Made by a program: the position numbers and the translations under genes
Shown: in pieces, positions 40,241 to 49,880 of the stretch
How positions within the stretch are numbered: the stretch's first letter is position 1
Layout: each line of letters starts with the position of its first letter
Source: Paenibacillus whitsoniae
GTDB lineage: Bacteria; Bacillota; Bacilli; Paenibacillales; NBRC-103111
Direction: 5' to 3'
Length of the DNA: 64,000 nt
Assembly (NCBI RefSeq): GCF_003955665.1
Contig: NZ_RXHU01000022.1
Coordinates: 124,001-188,000, forward strand
The notes under the pieces: generated by a model
The model's input: the letters and a program-made list of their open reading frames with translations, nothing else
The model's database searches: none
Told to the model about the DNA's origin: nothing

Positions 40241-41179
40241 CTACCATAGGCTCGTATCGGAAACCTTTCTCGCTAACTTGTTGGCTGTGACGATTAGAAT
40301 CAAGCCCATTACCGACTGGAACAATCCCACTGCTGAAGCGAAGCTGTAATTCGCTTCTAATATTCCTCTACGGTACATATAAGAGCCGATGACATCCGCC
40401 GTAATATAGGTATTCGGATTGTATAGCAAGATAATTAGATCGTATCCGACATCCAGCATATGGCCGATTTTGAGCAGAAACAGAATGACGATGGTCGGCA
40501 AAATGCCGGGCAAAGTGATGTGCCATGTTTGCCTCCAGCGGCTCGCTCCATCCACCCTAGCAGCCTCGTATAATTCTGTGTTAATGCCAGTAAGCGCAGC
40601 AAAATACAAAATCGCTGACCATCCGAGCGTTTTCCAAAGATCAATACCGGTAAAAATTCCCCAGAAGTAGCCCGGCTGCAGCAAAAAACTCGTACGCTCA
40701 AGGCCCAACTGAACCAACATGTTGTTAATCAACCCTACCGTCGGAGAAAGGAAGGTGACTGCCATGCTGGCCACGATGACCGTGGAGACGAAGTGCGGTA
40801 AGTAGCTGATCGTCTGCACCGTTCTCTTGATCGCCGTTATCCGTACTTCATTAAGTAAAAGTGCAAAAACAATAGGCGCCGGAAACACAAAAATAAGATG
40901 TAAAACATTGATCATGAGTGTGTTTCGCAACAATCTCCAAAAATATACAGAATGGAAAAAGTCGGAAAAATGTTTGAATCCAGCCCAGTGGCTTGCCAAA
41001 ATCCCTTTGTACACATTGTAGTCCATAAACGAAATGATGAAAGCCATAACGACGGGCACGTAACGGAATACAATAAAATAGATGAGTGGCGCCAAAAACA
41101 TCAAATAATAGGGCAGCGCTTTCTTGAAGCCCCTCTGCCAACCAGAATTGGCGATGACCCCCGCTTGCGGCTTGCTCAT
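40241..41179 (-). CDS. Carbohydrate ABC permease, LplB type
   Basis: 312 residues, six predicted helices, EAA loop EAARVDGASRWRQTWHITLP, C-terminus ANKLARKVSDTSLW as in LplB proteins. AAAGGAGGATCAGCAC precedes the ATG. First gene of the importer-GH43 operon. The 148 bp between it and the terminator at 41327-41352 must hold the promoter, but no convincing -35/-10 pair is visible, which suits activator control by the YesS-like regulator encoded just upstream. Confidence 0.92.
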   Translation of the reverse strand: MSKPQAGVIANSGWQRGFKKALPYYLMFLAPLIYFIVFRYVPVVMAFIISFMDYNVYKGILASHWAGFKHFSDFFHSVYFWRLLRNTLMINVLHLIFVFPAPIVFALLLNEVRITAIKRTVQTISYLPHFVSTVIVASMAVTFLSPTVGLINNMLVQLGLERTSFLLQPGYFWGIFTGIDLWKTLGWSAILYFAALTGINTELYEAARVDGASRWRQTWHITLPGILPTIVILFLLKIGHMLDVGYDLIILLYNPNTYITADVIGSYMYRRGILEANYSFASAVGLFQSVMGLILIVTANKLARKVSDTSLW

Positions 41180-41326
41180 GTGCTGATCCTCCTTTCGAAA
41201 ATTGGTTTACGAGCTAAATGTATACGGTTTCATTCATGCGGTAAATCGCGATTTCTTTCGATACATCTTCATTAATTACGATTGTGGTCTCCATTTCGTT
41301 GGATGAATACTCAAAATGCGATTAAC

Positions 41327-41352
41327 AAAAAAACTGCCCGACTACCGGACAG
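41327..41352 (-). terminator. Terminator of first YesS-like regulator gene
   Basis: 7-bp stem (CTGTCCG / CGGGCAG, one G-U pair) with a 5-base loop followed by seven T residues on the minus strand, starting 5 bases after the stop codon. Confidence 0.85.
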
Positions 41353-41357
41353 CTTAA

Positions 41358-43706
41358 TTAACAAGTTCCCTGATGAATTTGTCTGTACTGGCCAGGCGTG
41401 ACGCCTTCGTACTTCTTAAATACGCGGATAAACGTATTAGAATTGGTAAAGCCAACCTGATCCGAAATATCCGCGATAGTTCCCTCCGTCAAACTGAGGA
41501 TTGACTTGGCTTTTTCTATCCGCTTGCTGTTGATATAATCCAAGCAATTCATGCCAGTAATCTCTTTAAATATACTGCTTAGATAAGAAGGGGACAGCCC
41601 AAGTGCATCTCCGAGCACTGTAAGCGATAAATTCTGGGAGTAATTTTGCTCCACGTATTCCTTAATTTTAATAAACATATGCGAAGATTGACCCTGCTTG
41701 TGGTGCTGGATCCATTCGCTGATTTTTCCAAACGTCTCTTCCATGAATGTTATTCTTTGCTGCACACCAGACTGCCGATCAAGCTGCTTGTAGATATCGA
41801 AGGAGTTGCCGAATATTTCCTCCATTGATGAATTAACCTCATAAACCGTACGAATTGCCGTTCCGGCCAGTGCGTGAAACAGATTTCGGATCATCTCCGG
41901 AGTCAGTCTTCGATCGTTCAAGTTATGCAACCACAGTGTTTCAAGCTGCGCTTTCCAGCCTGCCACATTCCCTGTTTTCACCAAATTAATGATCCGCTTC
42001 TCCATATCAAGTGAGTACACCGGCTGTCCGATTAGCAGCCCCGCCACCTCTTCTACAAAGATTACACTGCCTTCTCCACGCACAATTTTGAATTGCAGAG
42101 CGCGCAACGCCTCATCGTAAGATAAGGATATGTCTTCAGCCCTACTATACAATTTGCCTACTCCCACGGTAATCGTCGGGGAATAAACCCGATGCAGATT
42201 TGCAGTAACCGAACGGATGTACGCGTAAACAGAGCCCATATCAGGATTTTCCCAGTCGATGTTCAATAGGGTTACCAGTAGGTCACTCCGCTTTCGGATC
42301 GTCCTAGTCTCCATAGCGCTTAGCTGCCCTTCGCAGCAAGGTTTGTCGACCAAACTGATCATTTCCTCGATTCTTGCACTCCCTTGATCTGTATGAGCGA
42401 ATTCCCCAATGTCGAATGCAATAGCCTGATACGAGTCAAAACGAAAAGACAATCCCAGCTCTAAAGACAGCCTGTTTAATTCAGCACTTGTCCCACTCCC
42501 TTCCAGTAGATCGTCTATGGCCTTATGATGCAATGCCGGCAAATTCCGGTTAAAGGCGTCGCGCAAGTTGGCGTTTTCATAGTAAACATAATTCATGATT
42601 CGATTAATGAACTCCAGCTCGTTTTCCTTCTTGCCTTTACCTTCCGTATCTTTGCGCCCGAACTGGTTCATATATTCTACGATTTGATGAATCGGCCTAT
42701 AAATCCGGCTGGTTAGCAAGTAAGATACGATACATCCAACGATCAGGCATAGCAATGCTGCCATCAGCGTGAACTGCCTGAATTGATTTACCTTTTGAGT
42801 AATGAATGATCTCGGGACAACGCTAATATATTTCCAATCACCGACTAGGGAAGAAGTGAATACAATTTCGTACGGCTCACCACCGATCTTTTCCTGAAGC
42901 TGGCCGTTTGAGGCCTCTATCGATGTAAATTTCGTAGACAGTTCGTTTTTCATCATCTCAAACAGCGCCTCTTGGCCGCTTCTCATCGGGTTACTAAACA
43001 CCACATTGCCGGACTTGTCGAGTGTGAAAATAAAGGCGGGAGACGGATCGCTGCCTTGTTGGATCATCTTGGAGAAATCTTCCGTTTTCACGTTGACATA
43101 CAAGATGCCTGTCGGCGACAGGTTACTTAAAGGAGCCGTTCGAGCGAAGGTGAGTACCGATGACGGAATGTCATAGGAGGTTGCACTTTGGCGGCCCATA
43201 TATGTAAATCCAATATGACGAGCGCGCCGTTCGTTCCAGTTCATAGCTGAATCGACTTTATATACATCCTCGTAATAATAATCGGAATTATACTTCGAAA
43301 TGTTGTTAAGGACGACTGGATACCGATAAAATTGGACCCAAAGATCCGAAATGAGTGTATTGGCAAGCTTGATGCTTTTCAAGTATTCAATATTTTCTTG
43401 AAATAGCAATTGATCCGAATCCCACGTTTGTTCAGATAAATAGAGTGCCCGGCGAATGGAGGGCTGCAGCGACATCTGATACGTTAGATTGTCCAAATTG
43501 CTCAATGTATGATCAACGTTATCCCGTGCTTGTTCAATATATTTATTGTTGGATTTAATGACTTCTTCGGTTAGCAATTGAGACGATTTCGTGTATGAAG
43601 CATATCCGAATGCAAGGATAGTAAACAGAACAAAAACGTTGAAGAAAAAGAGCAGTCGAATAAAAACGCTCCTTTGTTTAAACAACTTCATGCTTTGAGG
43701 CAGCAC
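41358..43706 (-). CDS. YesS-like membrane-bound AraC-family regulator
   Basis: 782 residues: membrane helix near 20-42, extracellular Cache-like sensor to about 300, second helix near 305-325, a middle region with no named fold, and a C-terminal AraC/XylS DNA-binding domain (LGDALGLSPSYLSSIFKEIT, then IADISDQVGFTNSNTFIRVF). It is a one-component regulator that senses outside and binds DNA from the membrane, like B. subtilis YesS. An ATG at 43712 abuts GGGGGG, so the GTG at 43706 is the likelier start. The 76-bp element copy B lies upstream. Probable target: importer-GH43 operon downstream. Confidence 0.92.
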   Translation of the reverse strand: MLPQSMKLFKQRSVFIRLLFFFNVFVLFTILAFGYASYTKSSQLLTEEVIKSNNKYIEQARDNVDHTLSNLDNLTYQMSLQPSIRRALYLSEQTWDSDQLLFQENIEYLKSIKLANTLISDLWVQFYRYPVVLNNISKYNSDYYYEDVYKVDSAMNWNERRARHIGFTYMGRQSATSYDIPSSVLTFARTAPLSNLSPTGILYVNVKTEDFSKMIQQGSDPSPAFIFTLDKSGNVVFSNPMRSGQEALFEMMKNELSTKFTSIEASNGQLQEKIGGEPYEIVFTSSLVGDWKYISVVPRSFITQKVNQFRQFTLMAALLCLIVGCIVSYLLTSRIYRPIHQIVEYMNQFGRKDTEGKGKKENELEFINRIMNYVYYENANLRDAFNRNLPALHHKAIDDLLEGSGTSAELNRLSLELGLSFRFDSYQAIAFDIGEFAHTDQGSARIEEMISLVDKPCCEGQLSAMETRTIRKRSDLLVTLLNIDWENPDMGSVYAYIRSVTANLHRVYSPTITVGVGKLYSRAEDISLSYDEALRALQFKIVRGEGSVIFVEEVAGLLIGQPVYSLDMEKRIINLVKTGNVAGWKAQLETLWLHNLNDRRLTPEMIRNLFHALAGTAIRTVYEVNSSMEEIFGNSFDIYKQLDRQSGVQQRITFMEETFGKISEWIQHHKQGQSSHMFIKIKEYVEQNYSQNLSLTVLGDALGLSPSYLSSIFKEITGMNCLDYINSKRIEKAKSILSLTEGTIADISDQVGFTNSNTFIRVFKKYEGVTPGQYRQIHQGTC

Positions 43707-43786
43707 CAGCATCCCCCCATTCCCAGAATAGGTCCGACAGTCCTCCTACATTGGCATCCATCATATGATCTTTCGGGTTCACCGAG

Positions 43787-43862
43787 ATTGAACTTATCGT
43801 AAGCTATAATGATCGAAAAGTACAAGTAATTAAAATACGTTTTCTCTAAATTTATTTAAGAG
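43787..43862. repeat. 76-bp intergenic element, copy B
   Basis: Second copy of the element at 35018-35093, in the same orientation: 68/76 identical, with the unbroken core at 43829-43852. On the minus strand it ends 80 bases upstream of the YesS-like GTG start, so it faces that gene as copy A faces garD. Flanking sequences on both sides do not match, so the conserved unit is sharply bounded. Confidence 0.85.
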
Positions 43863-43904
43863 ATACCCAATGTTTATTGCGATAAAAGCTTCACTTGTAT
43901 CGAT

Positions 43905-45035
43905 TCAATCAGCGGAAGCCATTTCTCTAGGCTCTTGTAAAATCTTAACCTCGCTGTAGGCCATTAACAGCGGCGCAACGCCATGTCCATTATTACTCAC
44001 AATGATTTCATTCTCCGTGTAGTATTCGAAGCTTCCGTCACGAACCTTACCGGTATCAGGGTTTGTACCCAGACCAGCACTTCGGCAGATCCCGCCGAGC
44101 AGCACTTCGCCATTCTCCTCTCGGAGATATTGCCGGATTGTGCCATCAAATGCAAACTTGCCGCGATGGGCGTACTCTTTGGCCAGATAACCAAGGCGTG
44201 AACCTTTTAACATGGCATAAGCAAGCATCAACGTGCCACTGGACTCCAAGTAATTCCCTGGACGATCCCCCCGATCAACAACCTGGTACCACATTCCCCC
44301 GCTATGCTGGTAGGGCAACATACCGTCTAGTGCTTCCTGCAAAATCATTTTCAAAGGCTCACGATCTACCCGTTCATCTTCCAGAAGTTCAAGTACGTCA
44401 ACCAATGCCATCACAAACCAGCCGACAGCACGTCCCCAAACATTCGGAGACATTCCTGTCGTTTTGTCGCACCAAAACATCTCTCTACTCTCGTCGTAAG
44501 CATGGTAGTACAAGCGATTCTCTTCGTTAAAAATAAATTTCCTAACGTTCATAAACTGATTAATCGTATCCGAATAATTCTTATTTTTCTCAAACTCCTT
44601 GATGTAGCGCACATAAAACGGTTGCCCCATGTAAAGTCCATCCAGCCAAATTTGATTTGGATAATTTTCTTTATGCCAAAAGCTGCCTGACTTTGTTCTT
44701 GGGTATGTCTTCAGTTGATCATAGATCCAGTCAAGCACATGCTTATATTTGGGATCTTTTTCTCTCTTGTATAAGTCAAAGAGAATGGTCGCAGGTCTAA
44801 TCTGATCAATACTGTAATAACGCACATCGATGACAGGGATGCTGCTCTTCTCATCATAAAGACGATCGATGAAATTTTTGACAAATACATAATATTCTTC
44901 TTTCCCCGATTGTTTATAGCTGTCCATATACGATTTGAGAATGCAGCTCTCAATATAATGCCATCGCAAGGAAAACCATTTTCCTTCACTCGCTAAATAG
45001 TGGTCTCTTATTTGATCTAACATTGGATCGTTCAT
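43905..45035 (-). CDS. GH105 unsaturated glucuronyl/galacturonyl hydrolase
   Basis: 376 residues of the YteR/YesR family (alpha6/alpha6 barrel) with no signal peptide. The catalytic Asp is D132 in IWLDGLYMGQPF; the family stretches FWHKENYPNQ, NVWGRAVGWFVMAL and YLESSGTLMLAYAML are present. It hydrolyses the unsaturated uronic acid left by lyases at the end of pectin (rhamnogalacturonan) or other uronate-containing fragments. The start is ATG 45035 behind GGGAGGGG; an upstream TTG in frame contains the ribosome site. It lies 35 bp downstream of a YesS-like regulator gene and is probably co-transcribed. Confidence 0.92.
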   Translation of the reverse strand: MNDPMLDQIRDHYLASEGKWFSLRWHYIESCILKSYMDSYKQSGKEEYYVFVKNFIDRLYDEKSSIPVIDVRYYSIDQIRPATILFDLYKREKDPKYKHVLDWIYDQLKTYPRTKSGSFWHKENYPNQIWLDGLYMGQPFYVRYIKEFEKNKNYSDTINQFMNVRKFIFNEENRLYYHAYDESREMFWCDKTTGMSPNVWGRAVGWFVMALVDVLELLEDERVDREPLKMILQEALDGMLPYQHSGGMWYQVVDRGDRPGNYLESSGTLMLAYAMLKGSRLGYLAKEYAHRGKFAFDGTIRQYLREENGEVLLGGICRSAGLGTNPDTGKVRDGSFEYYTENEIIVSNNGHGVAPLLMAYSEVKILQEPREMASAD

Positions 45036-45070
45036 ATACGATACCCCTCCCAAAGTTAAAAATGGATCAT

Positions 45071-47284
45071 TTAGCTGTCTCGAAATTGCCCGGGTGTCAT
45101 TCCTGTCAGCTTTCGAAAAGTCCGGATGAAGCCAGTAGAATTAGTATAATTAAGTCGCTCGGCAATTTCAGAAATCTTCATATCCGTCTCTTTCAGCCAT
45201 TTTTTCGCCATGTTCACCCGATAATTCGTTAAATAGTCAATAAAAGTAACACCGATTTCCTTCTTAAAAACACGACTTACATAAACAGGATGATATTTGA
45301 GCTGCGCGGCACACGATTCAAGGGAAATATCCTGTTCATAGCCGTTATGGATCATTTCGACCATTTGATGCGCGAGATTGATATATTGCGAATCCGCGCG
45401 TCCTTTGAAGAAAGCTAGCGCAGGCGGCAGCAAATCCGTCTTAAACCATAGCGTAATCTCTTGTACCGTGTTCAGTTTCATGAAAGTTTGGAGCACCGAT
45501 TTGGTCTCGATTAGGCTTTCTAATGTTCCGCCCTGCTGCTGGACATGACCATGAATCTCCGTGATCAGCTCAACCATCACGAATTGAAAATCGTTAAATC
45601 TGATATCTCTATCCATGATCGACGCAATATATTGATCAAAATGCTCAAAGGTGGCGGTTGCATCCCCTGTTTTTAATGCGTTGATAAAATAGTCCTCCAA
45701 GTAATTCAGTGATGCTGCGAGATGATTGCTGTTCTCTGGAACCGATTCAATATCATCATAATGAATAATGATATCACTCCCGAGACGGATCCTTCTCTTC
45801 AGCGCTTCCAACGCCTCTGCATGCGCATTCGTGGCATCCGTATATCTCGTAAACACTCGGCTAATCCCGATACTGACCTTCAGCTGAAGCAGCTCGTGAA
45901 CCTTGGCTTTAATCTCTTCTGCTGCCTGATGAAAACTCCTTTGAAGTTCTTGCGGATCTCCCGCATCACCAGTAAGCAGAGATACCTGCGATTGATCCAG
46001 CAAAAGTGATCCAAGCAAACGATCAGCCGGCAAAAGCTCACTGACAATATTTTGGATAGCAAAAAGCAACAATTCCTTATCGCTTTCCATATATCTCGTA
46101 TCCTGAAGAGAATCAATCTGAAGCGCAATCACACCCAGGGGCCTCCCTTTCTCCGCGAAGCCATAGGCATCAACCTTGAAAGCAAATTCGCTCTCTGTAA
46201 CCTGCCCCATGAACAGTTTCAATAAGATGAACTCTTTCATCTGCCCCATTTGACCTTGAAGCTGCTGTTGAAACTGCTTCCGCGTTCGGAATAAAGCATT
46301 AAATCTATCCTCGATATAAGCGAATTCATCTTTCCTGCGAGGCTCTGCGGTTTCACCACCGAACTGCTCAATCGTTTGAAATAGCCGCCGGATTGGAGAA
46401 TACATCCGTCTGCTTCCGTAGAAGGCGGCAGCTGAAATCACGATAAAAACGATTAGGCAGACATTGATCGTGACGAGTGCAATTTTCTTGGATTCCATCG
46501 TCACTTGATCAATGGAAACAACGGAAACGTAGGTCCAATTATTCGAAGATACTCGGTAATTTACTGCCGTAGCTTTGCCTTCGAAGTAGCCGTTGACCTC
46601 TTTCTCAGCTTTCAATGGCGCCAGTAGCGCCTCTGTATTGAAGCTCGCGCCGCCATTACTCAAGAAAGGAATGTGCGCTTGATTCAGTACGTAAATATCT
46701 CCCAGCTGCTTCGTTTGTGCTAACCCTTTTTCCAATTCCGTCTTCGACATCTCAATAATCAACAATGCCTTCGGGGATGTGGAGGGTGCGATTATCGGAA
46801 GTTTTACGACCATCCGAATGCCATTTTCATCTGCAAGCCAGAATAAATTCTTGGGATTCTTTGCATAGTCTTTCAACTGCTCTATATCCGAATATTCCTG
46901 CGTACTGGTAAAGCCTAGATTGCCGATCATCCAGTTATGGTCCAGGTTAATGAGATGTGTGTCCGCTACTGCGGATAACGAGTGTAAGTTATATAAGCCT
47001 TTGGCAAGGCTTGTAATGGTTTGGAAATCATCCTGAATCAAATCATTGTAAAGATTGTCCGTTACAAGCGGTGAATTTAAATATTGCACAGCACCCATTT
47101 CTACATTTTTTAAGACCTGCTCAATTCTCATCTGGTTCTGCAGCAAAATTTGGGCATTGCTTTCTTTCACCTTCTTCTCAATATCCTTAGAAGAAATCTG
47201 ATAAGAAATCATTCCGATTGTTGTGACAGGAATGGCAACCAGCACCATGGCGAATAGGATCATGCGATATAAATAGGTGGGCAA
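45071..47284 (-). CDS. YesS-like membrane-bound AraC-family regulator
   Basis: 737 residues with the same plan as the 41358-43706 protein: N-terminal helix (about 7-27), Cache-like outer domain, second helix (about 265-285), a cytoplasmic middle region, and a C-terminal AraC domain (CAAQLKYHPVYVSRVFKKEI, then ISEIAERLNYTNSTGFIRTF). Starts at TTG behind GAGGAATTCAT. TATACT at the foot of the upstream terminator may be its -10 box. It precedes the GH105 gene and follows an import operon, the B. subtilis yes-type arrangement for pectin fragments. Confidence 0.92.
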   Translation of the reverse strand: MPTYLYRMILFAMVLVAIPVTTIGMISYQISSKDIEKKVKESNAQILLQNQMRIEQVLKNVEMGAVQYLNSPLVTDNLYNDLIQDDFQTITSLAKGLYNLHSLSAVADTHLINLDHNWMIGNLGFTSTQEYSDIEQLKDYAKNPKNLFWLADENGIRMVVKLPIIAPSTSPKALLIIEMSKTELEKGLAQTKQLGDIYVLNQAHIPFLSNGGASFNTEALLAPLKAEKEVNGYFEGKATAVNYRVSSNNWTYVSVVSIDQVTMESKKIALVTINVCLIVFIVISAAAFYGSRRMYSPIRRLFQTIEQFGGETAEPRRKDEFAYIEDRFNALFRTRKQFQQQLQGQMGQMKEFILLKLFMGQVTESEFAFKVDAYGFAEKGRPLGVIALQIDSLQDTRYMESDKELLLFAIQNIVSELLPADRLLGSLLLDQSQVSLLTGDAGDPQELQRSFHQAAEEIKAKVHELLQLKVSIGISRVFTRYTDATNAHAEALEALKRRIRLGSDIIIHYDDIESVPENSNHLAASLNYLEDYFINALKTGDATATFEHFDQYIASIMDRDIRFNDFQFVMVELITEIHGHVQQQGGTLESLIETKSVLQTFMKLNTVQEITLWFKTDLLPPALAFFKGRADSQYINLAHQMVEMIHNGYEQDISLESCAAQLKYHPVYVSRVFKKEIGVTFIDYLTNYRVNMAKKWLKETDMKISEIAERLNYTNSTGFIRTFRKLTGMTPGQFRDS

Positions 47285-47338
47285 ATGAATTCCTCACTTC
47301 TGTTTACTGTCGTTTCGATGACCCTAGTATACCAAAAC

Positions 47339-47370
47339 CAGCCGCCCGACTGTTAATACCCGGACGGCTG
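47339..47370 (-). terminator. Terminator after binding-protein gene
   Basis: 10-bp stem (CAGCCGTCCG / CGGGCGGCTG, one G-U pair), 12-base loop, followed by GTTTTGG on the minus strand, 33 bases after the stop codon. Confidence 0.7.
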
Positions 47371-47403
47371 CTGGAATCATGACTTCTTAGTTGATTGAAC
47401 GCT

Positions 47404-48924
47404 CTATTTCTTCTGCTTGGCGTATTCTGACGTATACTCAGCAATTACCTTCTCGCCGCCAGCTTTCAACCATTTATCAAGCTCTGCCTGCCAGCCGGCA
47501 TCATCGATTTTCCCCATAATATATTTGGTTTGGGCATCGCGAATCATGTTATCCAGTTCCACGCCTTTTTCCGTATATGTCTTCGAATTATACGTCAAAG
47601 CTACGTTCGGCACGACACTCTTCAGATTGTCTTCCGCAATTTTCGAACCTTTTGCCTGCAGTTCGGATTGCTTCAAAGGCAGACCTTTACCTGCTGTCTC
47701 AAAGGAAGGCAAGCTGTCACGGTATGGTTTCACTTCTAGGTTGAACAACGTCAAATCTTTAAATTGACCTTTGCCATCCTCTGTCTTCGTAAAGTGTTTG
47801 CCTTCAACCCCTCTCGTCAACAACGTTGACATTTCGGGATCGAGCAGCTTGTCGAAGAAGCCTAACAGACGCTTCAACTCTGCTTCTGACTTCACGCTTG
47901 ATTTCGGGAATAGGAAGAAGCCGTTGTTCCCAGACTCAGCTGGAACTTTAAGTCCAGATGGACCTTCAAAAGGCACGACATCTACAACTGCCGTCGGCGT
48001 AGACTTCAACACGTTGTCAAAAGAAAGCTGTGCGGCTGTTGCTACCGTATTAACACGGATGCCCACTTTACCCGCATTCCATTTATTATCGGAATCCGCC
48101 GATTGCACGATGGAGAAATCTTGATTAATTAATTTCTCGGCATACAAACGTTTTAACAGCTTCATCGAATCCATATATGGCTTCGTCATAAATTCAGCTA
48201 CGATCTTACCGTTTTCAACCCCCCACTTATTAGGGGCTCCGTTCGGAACAGAAAGTCGAGTCAAGAAGCTGGAGCTGGCAGCTGGATCGTTATAGTTTTT
48301 ATCTAGGAAGAAGCCGTAAGTATCTGCTTGACCGTTCTTATCCGGATCTTTTTCTGCGACGGCTTTCGCCATATTGTACCAATCATCCAGAGTGACGGGC
48401 GGCTTTATGCCAAGCGCATTAAACCAGTCTTTGCGGTAAATGATTCCGGCACGTCCAATATCACGGTATAACGGAAGCCCATACAGCTTGCCATCCACTT
48501 TGATGTTATCGTAATACATAGGGCTAAGTTCGGATAAATTTTTGTAATCCTTCAATAACGGACCAATCTCCCAGAATAATCCGGACTGGATCGCATTCAG
48601 TGTCGATGCATTAGCTTTCACTTTAAAAGCTTTAGGCATTTCATTGGAAGCAATCATGATGTTCTTCTTGTCTTCAAAAGCAGCATCTGGAATCCATTGG
48701 ATATCGATTTTGGCATTCGTATATTTCTCTATCGCCTGCTCGATTTCACTGCCCTTTTTGGGCGCCTCTCCCACTTGCGGTGTAGCGATCGTCACCACGA
48801 GAGGCGTGTTGTCCACCGCCGCCTTCTCCTCTTTCTTCGGATCGGTGCTGCTGCTACATCCTGCAAGTGTACCTGTTGTCAACGTGATGGAGCAAAGTAA
48901 AGCCATATACCCTTTTTTAATCAT
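47404..48924 (-). CDS. Extracellular solute-binding lipoprotein, LplA type
   Basis: 506-residue lipoprotein with lipobox TLAGC (Cys23) and the binding-domain segments YRKDWFNALGIKPPVTLDDW and EKDPDKNGQADTYGF. AAGGAGGG lies before the ATG. Last gene of a permease - permease - binding protein operon that precedes the YesS/GH105 pair, so the ligand is probably an unsaturated pectin oligosaccharide; this is inference from neighbours. Confidence 0.9.
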   Translation of the reverse strand: MIKKGYMALLCSITLTTGTLAGCSSSTDPKKEEKAAVDNTPLVVTIATPQVGEAPKKGSEIEQAIEKYTNAKIDIQWIPDAAFEDKKNIMIASNEMPKAFKVKANASTLNAIQSGLFWEIGPLLKDYKNLSELSPMYYDNIKVDGKLYGLPLYRDIGRAGIIYRKDWFNALGIKPPVTLDDWYNMAKAVAEKDPDKNGQADTYGFFLDKNYNDPAASSSFLTRLSVPNGAPNKWGVENGKIVAEFMTKPYMDSMKLLKRLYAEKLINQDFSIVQSADSDNKWNAGKVGIRVNTVATAAQLSFDNVLKSTPTAVVDVVPFEGPSGLKVPAESGNNGFFLFPKSSVKSEAELKRLLGFFDKLLDPEMSTLLTRGVEGKHFTKTEDGKGQFKDLTLFNLEVKPYRDSLPSFETAGKGLPLKQSELQAKGSKIAEDNLKSVVPNVALTYNSKTYTEKGVELDNMIRDAQTKYIMGKIDDAGWQAELDKWLKAGGEKVIAEYTSEYAKQKK

Positions 48925-48964
48925 GCTTAACCCTCCTTAATTATGAATAATACGGTATATTTGC

Positions 48965-48991
48965 AGGGATAAACCATACTAGGTTATCCCT
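48965..48991 (-). other. Stem-loop overlapping permease stop codon
   Basis: 8-bp stem (AGGGATAA / TTATCCCT) with an 11-base loop that includes the permease TAA in one arm. No T-run. Possibly an mRNA-processing or attenuation structure before the binding-protein gene. Confidence 0.35.
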
Positions 48992-49865
48992 TTACCGAAC
49001 CTAATAAAACACCTTTCGCGAAATGCTTCTGCAGGAATGGATATACGAGAACAATGGGTATTGTCGCAACAACAATCGAAGCCATTCGAATCGTTTGAGG
49101 CAAATAATCCGTTGGATCGGATTGAGAGGACGAATCTCCAATTTTATCTTGGGACATGAGCACAATTTGCCTAAGCACCACCTGCACGGGCCATTTCTCA
49201 GAATCGTTGATATAAATGACCGCGTGGAAGAACGTATTCCAATGTCCTACCGCGTAAAACAGCCCGAAAGTCGCCATAGCTGGCATGGATAAGGGCAGAA
49301 CAATTCTGAACAACGTTCCGATATCATTGCAGCCGTCAATTCTCGCAGCATCCTCCAACCCGTCTGGAATTTGCTGAAAAAAGTTTTTCAGAACAACTAA
49401 GTTAAACGCACTGATCGCTGTTGGAATCATAAGTGACCAATAGGAATTGATCAGTCCAACCGATTTAACGACGAAGTAGGTCGGGATCATACCGCCACTG
49501 AAAAGCATCGTAATGAGGATCAATAGCAGGAATGTTTTACGACCGCGCAATGTGGCCCGAGCCAATGGATACGCTGTGAATGAAGTTAATATGAGATTGA
49601 TCAATGTTCCTAAAACGGTTACATAAATCGAGACTCCGATACTTCTAATCATCGTGTCCGTTGAGAAAATGTATTTATACGCGCTAAGCGTAAATTTAGT
49701 AGGTATCAGCAGCAATCCGCCTTTGACAACCTCAGAAGGAGCTGCAAACGATACCGAAACAATATAGACAAAGGGAATAATCGTGATCAAGGAAACGAGG
49801 GTCAATAGCGCATAGTTAACCCAATCGAATATTTTATTGTTTAACGTCTTGTCATTCGTTGGCAT
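48984..49865 (-). CDS. Carbohydrate ABC permease, LplC/YtcP type
   Basis: 293 residues with six predicted helices, EAA loop EDAARIDGCNDIGTLFRIVLP around residue 185, and the C-terminus AKGVLLGSVKG. A GTG at 49877 sits inside the AGGAGGTG ribosome sequence, so the ATG at 49865 is preferred. It follows its LplB-type partner directly. Confidence 0.91.
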   Translation of the reverse strand: MPTNDKTLNNKIFDWVNYALLTLVSLITIIPFVYIVSVSFAAPSEVVKGGLLLIPTKFTLSAYKYIFSTDTMIRSIGVSIYVTVLGTLINLILTSFTAYPLARATLRGRKTFLLLILITMLFSGGMIPTYFVVKSVGLINSYWSLMIPTAISAFNLVVLKNFFQQIPDGLEDAARIDGCNDIGTLFRIVLPLSMPAMATFGLFYAVGHWNTFFHAVIYINDSEKWPVQVVLRQIVLMSQDKIGDSSSQSDPTDYLPQTIRMASIVVATIPIVLVYPFLQKHFAKGVLLGSVKG

Positions 49866-49880
49866 GAATAAGTTCACCTC

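Noticed and set aside
43863..43904. Possible LysR remnant next to element copy B
   Set aside because: The sequence after copy B shows no similarity to the start of the LysR gene beside copy A, so the duplication does not include coding sequence.
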